From Planctomycetota bacterium (lineage in GTDB: Bacteria; Planctomycetota; Planctomycetia; Gemmatales; Gemmataceae), in NCBI GenBank assembly GCA_029777335.1, contig JAKOSN010000160.1:1-35244 (forward strand): a stretch of DNA of 35,244 nt, in the 5' to 3' direction. The notes beneath the pieces are model-generated. The model was given only the letters and a program-made list of their open reading frames with translations, was not told where the DNA came from and searched no databases. Of the stretch, positions 8,407-16,946 are shown one piece after another (the stretch's first letter is position 1; each line of letters begins with the position of its first letter). The translations under genes were made by a program, and so were the position numbers.

Positions 8407-9809
8407 GTTGTTCCCCGAGAGGCGAGCAACGCCTCCAGCTCGGTTTGCATTCGTGTGCCGAGATCGGGCCGCACCATTGAGACAAACGCAATTTTCCCGC
8501 GCAGCCACGCGAGGAAAGAGCGGTGCCCCTCGTGATTTTGCGCTTCCAGCCCCTCGAACCGCGCCCGGTGCAAGATGGCCCGAAGCCGACGAATCTCGTG
8601 GCGCGCCACGCTGGCACGCTCATTGACCACCAGCCCCGTTACCATCTGGGCGCGGTGGCGACGTTGAATGCGCGTCTTCGCCTCGTTGATGGTAAAGGTT
8701 TCCAGGGTCGCGATGGAACGCACCGCGCTGATCAGCGAACCGATCTGCGGCAGGGCACCCTCGTCGCCCGAGAAGGAGAGGTCATCGGCATAGCGAGTAT
8801 AGCGAAACCCCATGGCACGCGCCTGTCGCGTCAGGCGACGATCCAGAGAGCGGGCAATCTGGTTGGCGAGCGCGGGGCTGGTGCAGGCGCCCTGAGGGAG
8901 TCCACGCGGCCCCAGAGCAAGATAGAGCCGCTGCGATTCCGGGCCCTGTTGTCGACGTGGTGCCTCGGTGCAAAGGAGCGCGAGAATGGTGGCGACCGCC
9001 CCCGAATAGCCGAGTTGAAAGAAAAAGCGCCGGACCCGCGGAAAATAAATCCCAGGAAAGAAGTCTTTCAGGTCCATGTTGATGACAACAGCCTGTCCCA
9101 CATGAACCGCCGCATTGCTGGCGATGCTCCGCCCTGGGTGAAATCCCTGGCAAGCCGGGTCGACCGGAAGCGGGCGCAAAATGTTGTCGAGAATCCAGCG
9201 CTGCACGCGACCGAGGGTGTGTAACGGTGCCATCAACTGGCGCGTTCCCCCGCTCTTTTTTCTCACCTCGCGCAACACATAGTGAATGCGCGTGGCGCGC
9301 GGATTGTGATAGGCCAACCAGCGCAGTCGCGACATGCTGATTCCCAGCGCCCGGGCCAGATCTGCCGCGCTGGCGAGCACCGGCAGCCCCGCCCGCTGCA
9401 AACTCCGCACTGCGCTATGTTCCTGCCCCAGCCAGTCCGACACGCCCGCCCCCAGATGATCGATGCGCTCCGTGTAGTCCAGTTCCGGCTCGGGTTTGGT
9501 GGGAAAGTCGAGCTGAGCGCTCATTTCCGGCGTGGTGATCTCGGTTGTCACCGGCGGCTCGATCACTGGAGGGGCTGCCTGAGTGATCTCACCAGTTACA
9601 AGCGTGTTGCCCAAATCGAATGGGGTGGAGTTTGGTCCAAGTGCAATCTCAATCCACCCTGTGTTGGGATTGACGACGTAGCACAGACCCGTTGCAGTCG
9701 CAAGATAATCAACACCAGGGGGAACAGGTGCGGGGTGCATGAATGGCTGCCCCAGGAAAAGATATATACGGGTGGAGCTGGTTGTACCGACTTCCGATCT
9801 ACCGGCCAC
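8403..9809 (-). CDS. Retron-type reverse transcriptase
   Basis: This 468-residue protein has a complete RT fold from about residue 135. Motif A is [11 protein letters not shown] (Asp246), motif B is [14 protein letters not shown], and the catalytic YADD is at 340-343 within [13 protein letters not shown]. Retron hallmarks are present: NAxxH at 232-236 (NAAVH) and VTG at 390-392 (MVTGLVVN). There is no maturase or HNH domain, which argues against a group II intron. Residues 1 to about 130 form an unrecognised N-terminal extension with a Pro/Thr-rich linker. GTG 9809 is chosen because AGGAGG and GGAGGGG lie just upstream; ATG 9740 and ATG 9524 are alternatives. It should prime from and copy the RNA encoded at 9823-10023. 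Its stop overlaps queC. No toxin-like partner is recognised unless it is the N-terminal region or QueC. Confidence 0.9.
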   Translation of the reverse strand: MAGRSEVGTTSSTRIYLFLGQPFMHPAPVPPGVDYLATATGLCYVVNPNTGWIEIALGPNSTPFDLGNTLVTGEITQAAPPVIEPPVTTEITTPEMSAQLDFPTKPEPELDYTERIDHLGAGVSDWLGQEHSAVRSLQRAGLPVLASAADLARALGISMSRLRWLAYHNPRATRIHYVLREVRKKSGGTRQLMAPLHTLGRVQRWILDNILRPLPVDPACQGFHPGRSIASNAAVHVGQAVVINMDLKDFFPGIYFPRVRRFFFQLGYSGAVATILALLCTEAPRRQQGPESQRLYLALGPRGLPQGACTSPALANQIARSLDRRLTRQARAMGFRYTRYADDLSFSGDEGALPQIGSLISAVRSIATLETFTINEAKTRIQRRHRAQMVTGLVVNERASVARHEIRRLRAILHRARFEGLEAQNHEGHRSFLAWLRGKIAFVSMVRPDLGTRMQTELEALLASRGTT

Positions 9810-9822
9810 TCCTTCCCCTCCG

Positions 9823-10023
9823 CCTCCTCTTCTACCTGACTGACCTGGCCAACCTTGTCGTTCGCCGTTCAGCTAGCTGGGTGCGTGCGTCTGGGAAGCA
9901 AAGGTGTCGTCATCTGCGTCCACGGCGGATCACCGTAGGTCAAGTCTCGGTTTCAACCAGCCCCAACCCACCACCAAACATAGCGGCCTTCCTGGGCGGT
10001 GACAATCTCGGTAGGAGAAAAAA
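9823..10023 (-). ncRNA. Candidate retron msr-msd RNA
   Basis: This was folded by hand on the minus strand. The outer arms a1 (10023-10010, TTTTTTCTCCTACC) and a2 (9836-9823, GGTAGAAGAGGAGG) pair over 14 positions with one mismatch and four G-U pairs. Inside, CACCGCC (10001-9995) pairs with GGTGGTG (9975-9969) as one msr hairpin. GGTTGAAACC (9958-9949) is a second small one. GACTTGACCT (9946-9937) pairs with AGGTCAGTC (9846-9838) to close a ~109-nt msd-like stem that includes CTACGG/CCGTGG. G10009 or G10007 just after a1 are candidate branch guanines. The RNA would end 13 nt before the RT start codon, as expected for a retron. There is no covariation support and no clear promoter was seen. Confidence 0.5.
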
Positions 10024-10133
10024 TCGCAGTGAAAGAATGGGACCAGTGCCGACCGCCATGCAGCTCCCGGCGCACCCCGAAGCTGAGCACACGAAGTGCC
10101 CTGGCACAAGGAGCAGACCATCCCGACGTAGCT

Positions 10134-12599
10134 TCAGCGGGGAGTGGACGGCGGACGCTGATACAACGTGGCCTGGGCCGCCTGTGTCTGCGGAGACCAG
10201 GGATACCCGCGGGCGAGTCTGCCAAGCAGATCGCGCGACGCCGGGGTGGGAATCTGGTTCAACACCTCGATGGCGCGCACCTGACGCAACTCCTCCGGAG
10301 CCAGGGAGTGTTTCTCCAGCTGAGTGAACACCGCCTGGACCCGGGCACGCACCTCCACCGAATCGGTCTGGCCCAGAGTCTGGTGCAACGAAGGGACGAT
10401 GCGCGGCGCATGTTTCCTGAGTTCGCGCAGGGCCTGTTCGCGGATCTCGAAATCGTCATCGTCGAGTTGCTTGAACCACTGCTGCACCTGGGCGACCGCC
10501 GGCCCCTCGCGATCAGGATGCAGGCGTTGTTCGAGATAGGGAAGCAAACGGGCGGGATCGCCACGCAAGCGGACCATGGCCTGCTGAGCTTGCCCGGCGT
10601 CGGCACTTCCAAGTTCCTGCCACAGCGTGGCGAACTGCGCGGGGGTAAGTGAGGAAGTGGAGCGCGCGGGGAACCTTGGCACTGGCCACAGCAGAATCGC
10701 ACTGTCGGTTCCCCCCGACGCAAGCAGATCGCCCGCGGGGCCAAACGCCAGGCGCGTGACCGCTCCCTCATGCCCACGCCAGCGCTGCAAACACTTTCCG
10801 CTCAGAGGATCGTACAGGCGCACCTCGCCCTGTTTGGTGCCAACCGCCAGCAGTTGCCCCGTGGGCGAAAAGCGGACCGCCACCGGGGTACACTCCGAGG
10901 TTTGCCACCAGCGGGCGCGCAGTTTCCCGGTCGCTGTTTCCCACAACGCGATCGAATCCCCCACGGTTCCCGCCACCAGCCGGCCGTCGCCCGCCAGCGT
11001 GAATGCCGTCAGGTGCCCCTGGACCTTCTCCAGCGTGCCGAGCAGGCGCCCACTCAGTGGATGCCAGAGGACAATCTCATTCTCGTTGCGATCCGAGGCT
11101 GCCAACTGCCCATCGCTGGAGAGTTCACATTGGGTGACAACCTGGCAGCCGTGAATCTCGCCGTCGCCGTGGATTTCCTGCCAGCGTTCCGACTCGATCT
11201 GCCAGCGACACACGCGCCCCTTCGGGTGAAACTCCGGCGGGGTGGAATTCGAGTTCATCCCGCGATCGACCACCCCGCCACTGGTGAGAAGCGCCTTGCC
11301 ATCTGCGGTGTAATGGAGCGAGCAGATTTTCCCGGTTCCCCACGTGGCCGCCGTTGCTTTCTTCCCGGAGACCAGCGGCCAGAAGCGAACGGTCCCCCCC
11401 GACACCGCACTGGCCAGAGTTGTCTCGTCTGGCGCCAGAGCAAAGGCACTCGGGTTCGTGGCGGGATCCGTCAGTATCCTACCAATTTGTTGCGTTTTCA
11501 GATCCCAGAAGAGGATATTGCGATCTTCCTCGTGCAAGGCGATCAGCTGCTTCCCCTCTCGGGTGAAGGCCAGTTGACGCACGGGGGTGGACGGCGCGTT
11601 GTCGGTTCCCTGGGCCGCGCCGGTGCGCGTCGACCAGAACGACAGGGAGTTCGTGCGCCCGAGAATGGCGAGGGTTTTGCCATCTGCGCTGAAGGCCGCC
11701 ATCTGCATCCCCGCAGGCACCTTCAAGGTGCAACGTTTCTTGCCGCTCTCCGTATCCCAGATCCCCCAGACACCGTCCTTGAGACCAAGGAAACTCGCCC
11801 CCGTGGGAGACAGTTGCAGCCAGGCGGGCATGCGCTCCTCCACCCGGGTCTGGGTACCGGTCGCGACATCCCACACGATCAAGCGCGAGCGATCGGCATC
11901 CACCTGCGCCGCATAAATGGTCTTCCCATCCGCCGAGAAGGCCAGATCTCCGATCGCTCCCACACCGTCGCTCGGGGCACGAAAGGCGCGCGGCTTCGCG
12001 GGGTCTTTCAGCGCTATCAGAGAGAAGCTCCCGCTGTGGTAGCCCCAGGCCAGCAACTGCCCATCCGGGCTAAAGGCGAGGGTGGCAATCATCGAACTCT
12101 GTTCTTGCCAGGCGCTGATCTCCTTCTCCTGGAGGAGATCCCACAAGCGCACCATCCCCGATCCCTCCCCGAGTGCGAGGGTGCGCCCGTCGGGAGCAAG
12201 CGCCAGCAACGTGGTCGAGTTGAATTCGCCGAACACCTGAGCCTTGCCGGTCGCCAGCGCCCACTTCAGCACCAGTCCGCCCTCGTGGGCCGAGAAGAGC
12301 CAGGTGCCATCGTGCGACCACAGCAGTTGCCGCACCTTCTGTCCCTTGCGTGTCCAGATCTGCTGTCGCTTGCCGGTGGCAGATTCCCACAGGTAGATAC
12401 TGCCTTCCTCACAGCCACAGGCGAAGCGTTTGCCGTCCGGAGAGGGCGCCAGGGCGGTCACGGGGTGAGCATGGCGCCAGCGCAGCGTTCCCAGGCGGGC
12501 CTTCGCCCCGGAGGGAAGCGGATCCCCGTGGGCATCAGAGGGCAGGGCGGCGTGGGGAGCGAACGAAGAGAACAGCGCAAGGACGAGGTGAAGCAGCAT
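10134..12599 (-). CDS. Exported WD40 repeat protein with C-terminal helical domain
   Basis: This 821-residue protein starts with a likely signal peptide (MLLHLVLALFSSFAPHAA), so the propeller is expected outside the cytoplasm. Residues about 45-620 contain many WD40-like blades (PSPDGKRFACGCEEGSIYLWE, FSPDGQLLAWG, FSPTGQLLAVG, FGPAGDLLASGGTDSAILLW). Residues about 640-821 form a helical, HEAT-like region (FATLWQELGSADAGQAQQAMVRL; FEIREQALRELRKHAPRIVPSL). The same C-terminal module occurs in the truncated gene at 34621-35244. ATG 12599 is preferred over the ORF start at 12626 because GGAGGG lies 8 nt upstream. Function is unknown. It may be a scaffold or sensor. The retron RNA begins 110 nt after its stop on the same strand, so read-through transcription into the retron is possible. 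Confidence 0.9.
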   Translation of the reverse strand: MLLHLVLALFSSFAPHAALPSDAHGDPLPSGAKARLGTLRWRHAHPVTALAPSPDGKRFACGCEEGSIYLWESATGKRQQIWTRKGQKVRQLLWSHDGTWLFSAHEGGLVLKWALATGKAQVFGEFNSTTLLALAPDGRTLALGEGSGMVRLWDLLQEKEISAWQEQSSMIATLAFSPDGQLLAWGYHSGSFSLIALKDPAKPRAFRAPSDGVGAIGDLAFSADGKTIYAAQVDADRSRLIVWDVATGTQTRVEERMPAWLQLSPTGASFLGLKDGVWGIWDTESGKKRCTLKVPAGMQMAAFSADGKTLAILGRTNSLSFWSTRTGAAQGTDNAPSTPVRQLAFTREGKQLIALHEEDRNILFWDLKTQQIGRILTDPATNPSAFALAPDETTLASAVSGGTVRFWPLVSGKKATAATWGTGKICSLHYTADGKALLTSGGVVDRGMNSNSTPPEFHPKGRVCRWQIESERWQEIHGDGEIHGCQVVTQCELSSDGQLAASDRNENEIVLWHPLSGRLLGTLEKVQGHLTAFTLAGDGRLVAGTVGDSIALWETATGKLRARWWQTSECTPVAVRFSPTGQLLAVGTKQGEVRLYDPLSGKCLQRWRGHEGAVTRLAFGPAGDLLASGGTDSAILLWPVPRFPARSTSSLTPAQFATLWQELGSADAGQAQQAMVRLRGDPARLLPYLEQRLHPDREGPAVAQVQQWFKQLDDDDFEIREQALRELRKHAPRIVPSLHQTLGQTDSVEVRARVQAVFTQLEKHSLAPEELRQVRAIEVLNQIPTPASRDLLGRLARGYPWSPQTQAAQATLYQRPPSTPR

Positions 12600-13000
12600 C
12601 TGATCATCCCTCCATGGATGAATCATCGGCGGCGTGCTCGTCTGTGCTGTCGTCCATGCCGAGAGGCCAGGGGCAGAGCGCGACAGGATCGAATGGCCCC
12701 AGCGCGCCCCCGGAACATCGCCCAGCGTACTTCACCAGCGGGCCCTCTGTCCAGACAGACTGCGGAGCCGACCGCGCCCGGATCCCTTGCCAGGAGAGTG
12801 TGCGCGCGTGCGCAGGGGGTCTTTTCTCTTGCCAACTCGTCGCATGCATGGTGCAATCCAGAGAATTTCTGATTCGATCACCGCCTGTGCACGGAACTCC
12901 CTCGCCGCCAGGAGATCAGCGAATCCTCTACTGCTCCGGAGTTCAGCCACTGCGCGGCTTCCATTTGTTCAGGCGCGACCGTTGCTGAGGCTCACTCCCC
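12600..13000. other. 401-nt divergent intergenic region
   Basis: This gap separates the minus-strand WD40 gene from the plus-strand zinc-ribbon gene and should carry promoters for both, but I see no convincing -35/-10 pair. A possible 17-codon acidic leader peptide (MDDSTDEHAADDSSMEG) on the minus strand ends a few bases before the WD40 start. The other short frames here look random. Confidence 0.5.
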
Positions 13001-13363
13001 ATGACCTCGTTCAGCAAGTGTCCGCAGTGTGGGCTCTTTGAGGACCGACGAACGCGCTGTCGCTGTGGCTATGTCGCGCCGGGCGATTCCCCCGCTTCCA
13101 CTCCTCCCGATGCCGTGCCGCCACCTCCGCCAACCGCAAAACCCGGTCTCCTCCGACGCGTGCTCGCGGTCCTGCTCGTGGTGCCAATCGCGGGTTGTCT
13201 GGTGCTGGCGACGAAGTGGCAGGATCTTGGACTGGGTCGACCGTTCGAGGTTCTCCCCGAACTGGTGGGGCAGATCCTTGTGGCGATGGTCGGGTTCGCT
13301 CTCCTGGGATTGGCGAACTATCTCTGGACCGGAAAAACACGCGAGGAGCGCACCCAGAGATAA
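13001..13363 (+). CDS. Small zinc-ribbon membrane protein, unknown function
   Basis: The 120-residue protein begins with a probable zinc ribbon, CPQCGLFEDRRTRCRCG at about residues 7-23, with four Cys in two pairs. A Pro-rich linker (DAVPPPPPTAKP) follows, then two hydrophobic segments, VLAVLLVVPIAGCLVLA (about 54-70) and LVGQILVAMVGFALLGLANYLW (about 88-109). This suggests a small inner-membrane protein with a cytoplasmic metal-binding head. I recognise no family function. ATG 13001 is the only sensible start and has no strong ribosome-binding site. It is followed by a separate promoter for the D-aminoacylase gene, so it may be transcribed on its own. Confidence 0.75.
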   Translation: MTSFSKCPQCGLFEDRRTRCRCGYVAPGDSPASTPPDAVPPPPPTAKPGLLRRVLAVLLVVPIAGCLVLATKWQDLGLGRPFEVLPELVGQILVAMVGFALLGLANYLWTGKTREERTQR

Positions 13364-13401
13364 CCCGTGGAAGTGCCCCGACAACCCGGCGCGACTGTTT
13401 G

Positions 13402-13430
13402 CTGACAACGGCGGAGCGCTGTGGTACAGT
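13402..13430 (+). promoter_or_regulatory. Candidate sigma70-type promoter for the D-aminoacylase gene
   Basis: CTGACA (13402-13407) and TACAGT (13425-13430) are separated by exactly 17 nt, with the predicted start of transcription near 13437 and the start codon at 13472. It would drive the D-aminoacylase and the overlapping RNA methyltransferase gene. Confidence 0.45.
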
Positions 13431-13471
13431 CAGCGAACGTGTGCTTTCCCCACTCCTGCGAGACCCCTGTC

Positions 13472-15097
13472 ATGATTGCTGTTGCACCTGCGGTTCGTCG
13501 TCAGCACGGGTTCGTTTTTCTGATGCTACTCCTGCCGCTCCTGATGGCCCCGCGTGTCCTGGCCGAGGAGCCAGCGCGTGCGGCCGACGGCTATCTGCTC
13601 CGCGGCGCAACGATCTACGATGGTAGTGGCAAACCGCCCGTCAAGGGGGATCTGCTCATTCGCGGTGAGCGAATCGTCGCGCTTGGCATGGTCCAGGTCG
13701 AAGGGAAGCCAGTGGTGATCGATGCCAGGGGTTTGATCGTCGCGCCGGGGTTCATCGACCTGCACACCCACAGTGACGATGCCATGACACAGACAAAGAC
13801 CCGAGCCAACCTGAACTATCTCACACAGGGAGTGACGACGGTTGTCACAGGCAACTGCGGCGCTGGCCCAATCGACGTTGCTGCCTACTTCAAGAAGATG
13901 GAAGACACGGGGATTGGCAGCAACGTCGTTCACCTGGTTCCGCACAATGCCGTCCGGCGCAAGGCGATGGGCAATGTCAATCGTCCGCCGACTGCCCAGG
14001 AACTGCACAGGATGGAAGCGCTCGTGGACCAGGGGATGAAGGATGGCGCCTACGGCATGTCCACGGGGTTAATCTACAATCCCGGCACCTACTCCAAAAC
14101 CGACGAACTCATCGCCCTGGCGCGCGTGGTGAGTCGCCACGGCGGCCTTTACGCCAGCCACATTCGCAACGAGGGCACGGGCGTGCTGGCCGCCACCGAG
14201 GAGGCGTTGACGATCGGGCGCGAGGCCCGCGTGCCCGTGCACATCTCGCACATGAAAGCCTCTGGGCAGAAAGCGTGGGGGAAGTCGGCGGACCAGATCG
14301 CGATGGTGCTCCGGGCGCGCAAGGAAGGACAGGTGGTGACGGCGGACCAGTATCCATACATCGCCAGCAGTACCTCGCTCTCCGCCACGCTGATTCCCAC
14401 GCGCTTTCGCGAAGGATCGGCCAAGGATTTCCTCGAACGGCTCAAGGATCCCGAGCAGGAGAAACTGATTCGCCGAGGTATCGAGGCGAATCTGCAGGAC
14501 AAGGACGGTGGCGCACGCATTCGCCTGGCCTCGTACAAACCGAACCCGCAGTGGAGCGGCAAGACCCTGGCCGAACTCGCCCGGACCGAGAAGAAGAACG
14601 TCGTCGATCTGGTGCTGGAGATTGAACGCAATGGTGGCGCCGGCATCGTCAATTTTGGCATGAGCGAGGAAGATGTGCGCCAGATCATGAAACAGACGTT
14701 TGTGGCAACCGCCAGCGATGGCTCGGCCCGCGTCCCCGACGAGGTGTCGGTGCCGCATCCGCGCAGCTATGGCTGTTTCCCCCGCAAAATCGGCCGTTAT
14801 GCCCTCCAGGATCAGGTGATTTCGCTCGAACACGCGATCCGCTCCGCCTCGGGGTTGCCCGCGGATATTCTGCGTCTTCCCGAACGCGGCTATCTGCGCA
14901 AGGGGTACCATGCCGATGTGGTCGTGTTCGATCCGCACAAATTCCGCGATGTGGCGACCTTTGAAATGCCGCATCAGTACTCAACCGGGGTGCGCTACCT
15001 CTTTGTCAATGGCCAGCTGGCGATCAAGGAGGGGGTCTTCACGAAGATCTATGCTGGCAAGGTGCTACGCCATCAGGAGCCGACCCGCCGTGACTGA
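13472..15097 (+). CDS. N-acyl-D-amino-acid deacylase (D-aminoacylase family), exported
   Basis: This 541-residue amidohydrolase-superfamily enzyme hydrolyses N-acyl-D-amino acids, probably from peptidoglycan or other D-amino acid conjugates. The metal and catalytic residues of the family are visible: HTH at 98-100 (GFIDLHTHSD), Cys129 in GNCGAG, His230 in YASHIRNEG, His260 in HISHMK, and Asp416 in ATASDGSA. The C-terminal LRKGYHADVVVFDP is typical of the superfamily. The N-terminus (MIAVAPAVRRQHGFVFLMLLLPLLMAPRVLA) is a signal peptide, so it acts outside the cytoplasm. ATG 13472 is chosen because it gives a proper signal peptide; the open frame reaches back to 13421. Its last 8 nt overlap the next gene. 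Exact substrate specificity cannot be read from sequence. Confidence 0.93.
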   Translation: MIAVAPAVRRQHGFVFLMLLLPLLMAPRVLAEEPARAADGYLLRGATIYDGSGKPPVKGDLLIRGERIVALGMVQVEGKPVVIDARGLIVAPGFIDLHTHSDDAMTQTKTRANLNYLTQGVTTVVTGNCGAGPIDVAAYFKKMEDTGIGSNVVHLVPHNAVRRKAMGNVNRPPTAQELHRMEALVDQGMKDGAYGMSTGLIYNPGTYSKTDELIALARVVSRHGGLYASHIRNEGTGVLAATEEALTIGREARVPVHISHMKASGQKAWGKSADQIAMVLRARKEGQVVTADQYPYIASSTSLSATLIPTRFREGSAKDFLERLKDPEQEKLIRRGIEANLQDKDGGARIRLASYKPNPQWSGKTLAELARTEKKNVVDLVLEIERNGGAGIVNFGMSEEDVRQIMKQTFVATASDGSARVPDEVSVPHPRSYGCFPRKIGRYALQDQVISLEHAIRSASGLPADILRLPERGYLRKGYHADVVVFDPHKFRDVATFEMPHQYSTGVRYLFVNGQLAIKEGVFTKIYAGKVLRHQEPTRRD

Positions 15098-15902
15098 TGG
15101 ACCGCTCCTCCACAATGCCCGCGTGGTACTGGTGCGCACTCAGGTGGCGGGCAACCTCGGCTCGGTGGCGCGCATCATGCGCAACCTGGGACTCGATGAC
15201 CTGGTGCTGGTCTCTCCCGAGGCATCGCCGAGCGATCCTCAGGCGCGGCAGCTCTCCACCCATGGCGAGGCGATCCTCGAACGCGCCCGCGTGGTGTCGG
15301 ATCTGGGCGCGGCTCTGGAGGGGTGTCATCTGGTTGCTGCGACCTCGGCGCGGCTGGGCGGATTGCTGCGCAGTCACACCGTTGGTTTTGCCCATGAGAT
15401 CATGCCGCGTCTGCTCGCGGGGCTGGACCAGGGAAAGATCGCGCTGGTGTTTGGACCGGAACGAACCGGGTTATTCAACGAGGAGGTGACGCGTTGCCAC
15501 CTCCTCATTCACATCGATGCGGAGGCAGACTACCCCGCGCTGAATCTTGCCCAGGCGGTCACCATCTGCCTGCATGAACTGCGCAGCGCCTGGCGCCGAC
15601 GTGAGGGAGTGCGTTCCCCCATTCTGACCGAACCGCCCGCGCCCTTTGAAGCATTCGATCGTATCTGCCAGGAGTTGCGCATTGCGCTGGAAGAGATCCG
15701 CTACCTCCACGGCGACAAGGCCGACCAGTTGATGCATGGTGTGCGCCATCTGCTCGCGCGCGCCCAACCGACGGCGATGGAACTGGGTCTGCTCATGGGA
15801 CTCGCGCGCCAGTTGCGCTGGGCGGCGCGCCAGCTTGAAGAGGCGGGCCTCCTCACCCGCGCCCCGGCCTCGCCACGCTCGAAGGAGAGCGCGCCCGACT
15901 GA
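15090..15902 (+). CDS. SPOUT-class RNA 2'-O-methyltransferase, TrmJ-like
   Basis: The 270-residue protein carries the three SpoU motifs: NLGSVARIMRNLGL (about 18-31), ALVFGPERTGL (mid-protein) and YPALNLAQAVTICLHEL, which form the knotted SAM-binding site. The order and the C-terminal helical tail (LMHGVRHLLARAQPTAMELGLLMGLARQL) resemble TrmJ, which 2'-O-methylates position 32 of tRNA. The closely related TrmH-group proteins are the alternative. The start is GTG 15090 with AGGAG 10 nt upstream. It overlaps the D-aminoacylase gene by 8 nt, so the pair is probably translated from one message. Longer versions of this frame run upstream through the D-aminoacylase in a shadow frame and are rejected. 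Cytoplasmic; converges with the next gene 14 nt away. Confidence 0.92.
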   Translation: MTDGPLLHNARVVLVRTQVAGNLGSVARIMRNLGLDDLVLVSPEASPSDPQARQLSTHGEAILERARVVSDLGAALEGCHLVAATSARLGGLLRSHTVGFAHEIMPRLLAGLDQGKIALVFGPERTGLFNEEVTRCHLLIHIDAEADYPALNLAQAVTICLHELRSAWRRREGVRSPILTEPPAPFEAFDRICQELRIALEEIRYLHGDKADQLMHGVRHLLARAQPTAMELGLLMGLARQLRWAARQLEEAGLLTRAPASPRSKESAPD

Positions 15903-15916
15903 GGCGTGCAGAACAG

Positions 15917-16891
15917 CTATTTCACCAGTTCGCGCAACTTGCCATCGAGCAGGCGCGCTTCGTCCACGGCCAGCCGATCCTGCCCCGCGATCTTCCGAAT
16001 CGCCTCGGGAATCACGAGTTGTTTCTTTCCTTCAGGGATCTTCAAAATCGCAAAAGCCTTGTCCGAGGGAATCCCCAGCGTGAACTCGTTGAGATCCACC
16101 CGCATCATCGTCGTCATGATCTTGTTGGGGGGCAGCCATTCCATCGGCCCCACGGTCCCCTCGTAGGTGCGCCCATTCCGATCGATGCGCCAGACCAGGG
16201 TGTCCACCTGCCCGGTGTCCTCGTTTACCATCACCGCATAACGCAGGACAACCTCGGCATGACCCCGTCCCTTTTGCATGAAGGCCGGGGTATCGTAGAT
16301 GGCGGTGGTGCGTGAAACCGCGACCAGGCGGATCTCCTGAACCTTCTTGTGCACCTCGGCCAGGACCTGTGCTCCCAGGATGCCCAGGTTCGCCCCCAGA
16401 CGCTCGTGAGTATCTGGATCGACGATGGTATCGCGGCCTCGAATGGCGGTGGCGATGCCAATCCCGATCCGGGCCAGCACATACTTCTTCTGATTCCCAA
16501 CCTGCGTGGCCTGGACATCCGCCACGCTCACCGTGGTGACGATCTGCGCCAGGCTCGCGGTCAGCCCGTTGACCTTTTTCTTTTCGGTCTCATCCAGGCG
16601 CGGATAACTCTTCAGGAGCAGATGCGACCACCCCGAAGGAGCCGTTTCGCCAACCACCGTCCCCGGCTTGATCGCCTCGACCCCCTTGACCAGCGCCCTG
16701 GTGTTTGGCGCGGTCGACGGCCGTGCTTCGGGAGGAGGCGGCGCTTGCGGTTGAGGAGCAGGAGCCGCGACACACTTGAGAAAACAGACGCCGGCCACCC
16801 CGACGAGGGTGACTCCTCCCATCAGGAACAGCACCAGAGCCCGCGTGGTCAGCGCGCGTCGCAATCCTCTGCTGAACATCGTGTGCAGCAT
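15917..16891 (-). CDS. Membrane-anchored protein of unknown function
   Basis: This 324-residue protein has an N-terminal membrane anchor (ALVLFLMGGVTLVGVAGVCFL, about 18-38) followed by a Pro/Ala-rich stretch (APAPQPQAPPPPEARP) and a folded region from about 75. That region has no family I recognise. Visible pieces are YPRLDETEKKKVNGLTASLAQIVTTVSVADVQ, YVLARIGIGIATAIRGRDTIV and VLRYAVMVNEDTGQVDTLVWRIDRNG, suggesting a mixed alpha/beta domain outside the membrane. ATG 16891 is preferred to the upstream GTG 16894 because AGGAGG lies 6 nt away. A good promoter lies just upstream. It is convergent with the RNA methyltransferase and divergent from uvrA, so it is likely a single-gene unit. Confidence 0.8.
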   Translation of the reverse strand: MLHTMFSRGLRRALTTRALVLFLMGGVTLVGVAGVCFLKCVAAPAPQPQAPPPPEARPSTAPNTRALVKGVEAIKPGTVVGETAPSGWSHLLLKSYPRLDETEKKKVNGLTASLAQIVTTVSVADVQATQVGNQKKYVLARIGIGIATAIRGRDTIVDPDTHERLGANLGILGAQVLAEVHKKVQEIRLVAVSRTTAIYDTPAFMQKGRGHAEVVLRYAVMVNEDTGQVDTLVWRIDRNGRTYEGTVGPMEWLPPNKIMTTMMRVDLNEFTLGIPSDKAFAILKIPEGKKQLVIPEAIRKIAGQDRLAVDEARLLDGKLRELVK

Positions 16892-16917
16892 CACCCGCCT
16901 CCTGTAAAGATGGACGG

Positions 16918-16946
16918 ATTGTTGTGCATTCGGGCAACGGTGTCAA
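16918..16946 (-). promoter_or_regulatory. Sigma70-type promoter for the 15917-16891 gene
   Basis: On the minus strand a perfect TTGACA (16946-16941) and AACAAT (16923-16918) are separated by 17 nt. Predicted transcript start is about 16911, giving a 20-nt leader that contains AGGAGG. It is the best promoter match in the window. Confidence 0.6.

Noticed and set aside
8403..9809. Group II intron maturase or diversity-generating retroelement RT
   Set aside because: No maturase/HNH domain and no template/variable repeat pair were seen; NAxxH and VTG motifs point to a retron.
9953..10225. Minus-strand frame ending SPTEIVTAQEGRYVWWWVGAG, in the gap upstream of the RT
   Set aside because: It looks protein-like and has no ribosome-binding site; it overlaps the end of the WD40 gene and the retron RNA stems. 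Treated as chance or as a remnant, though it is the main alternative to a retron RNA and should be searched against databases.
10770..12872. Long plus-strand frame (700 codons) opposite the WD40 gene
   Set aside because: It is the antisense shadow of the 10134-12599 gene, with no ribosome-binding site or recognisable domain.
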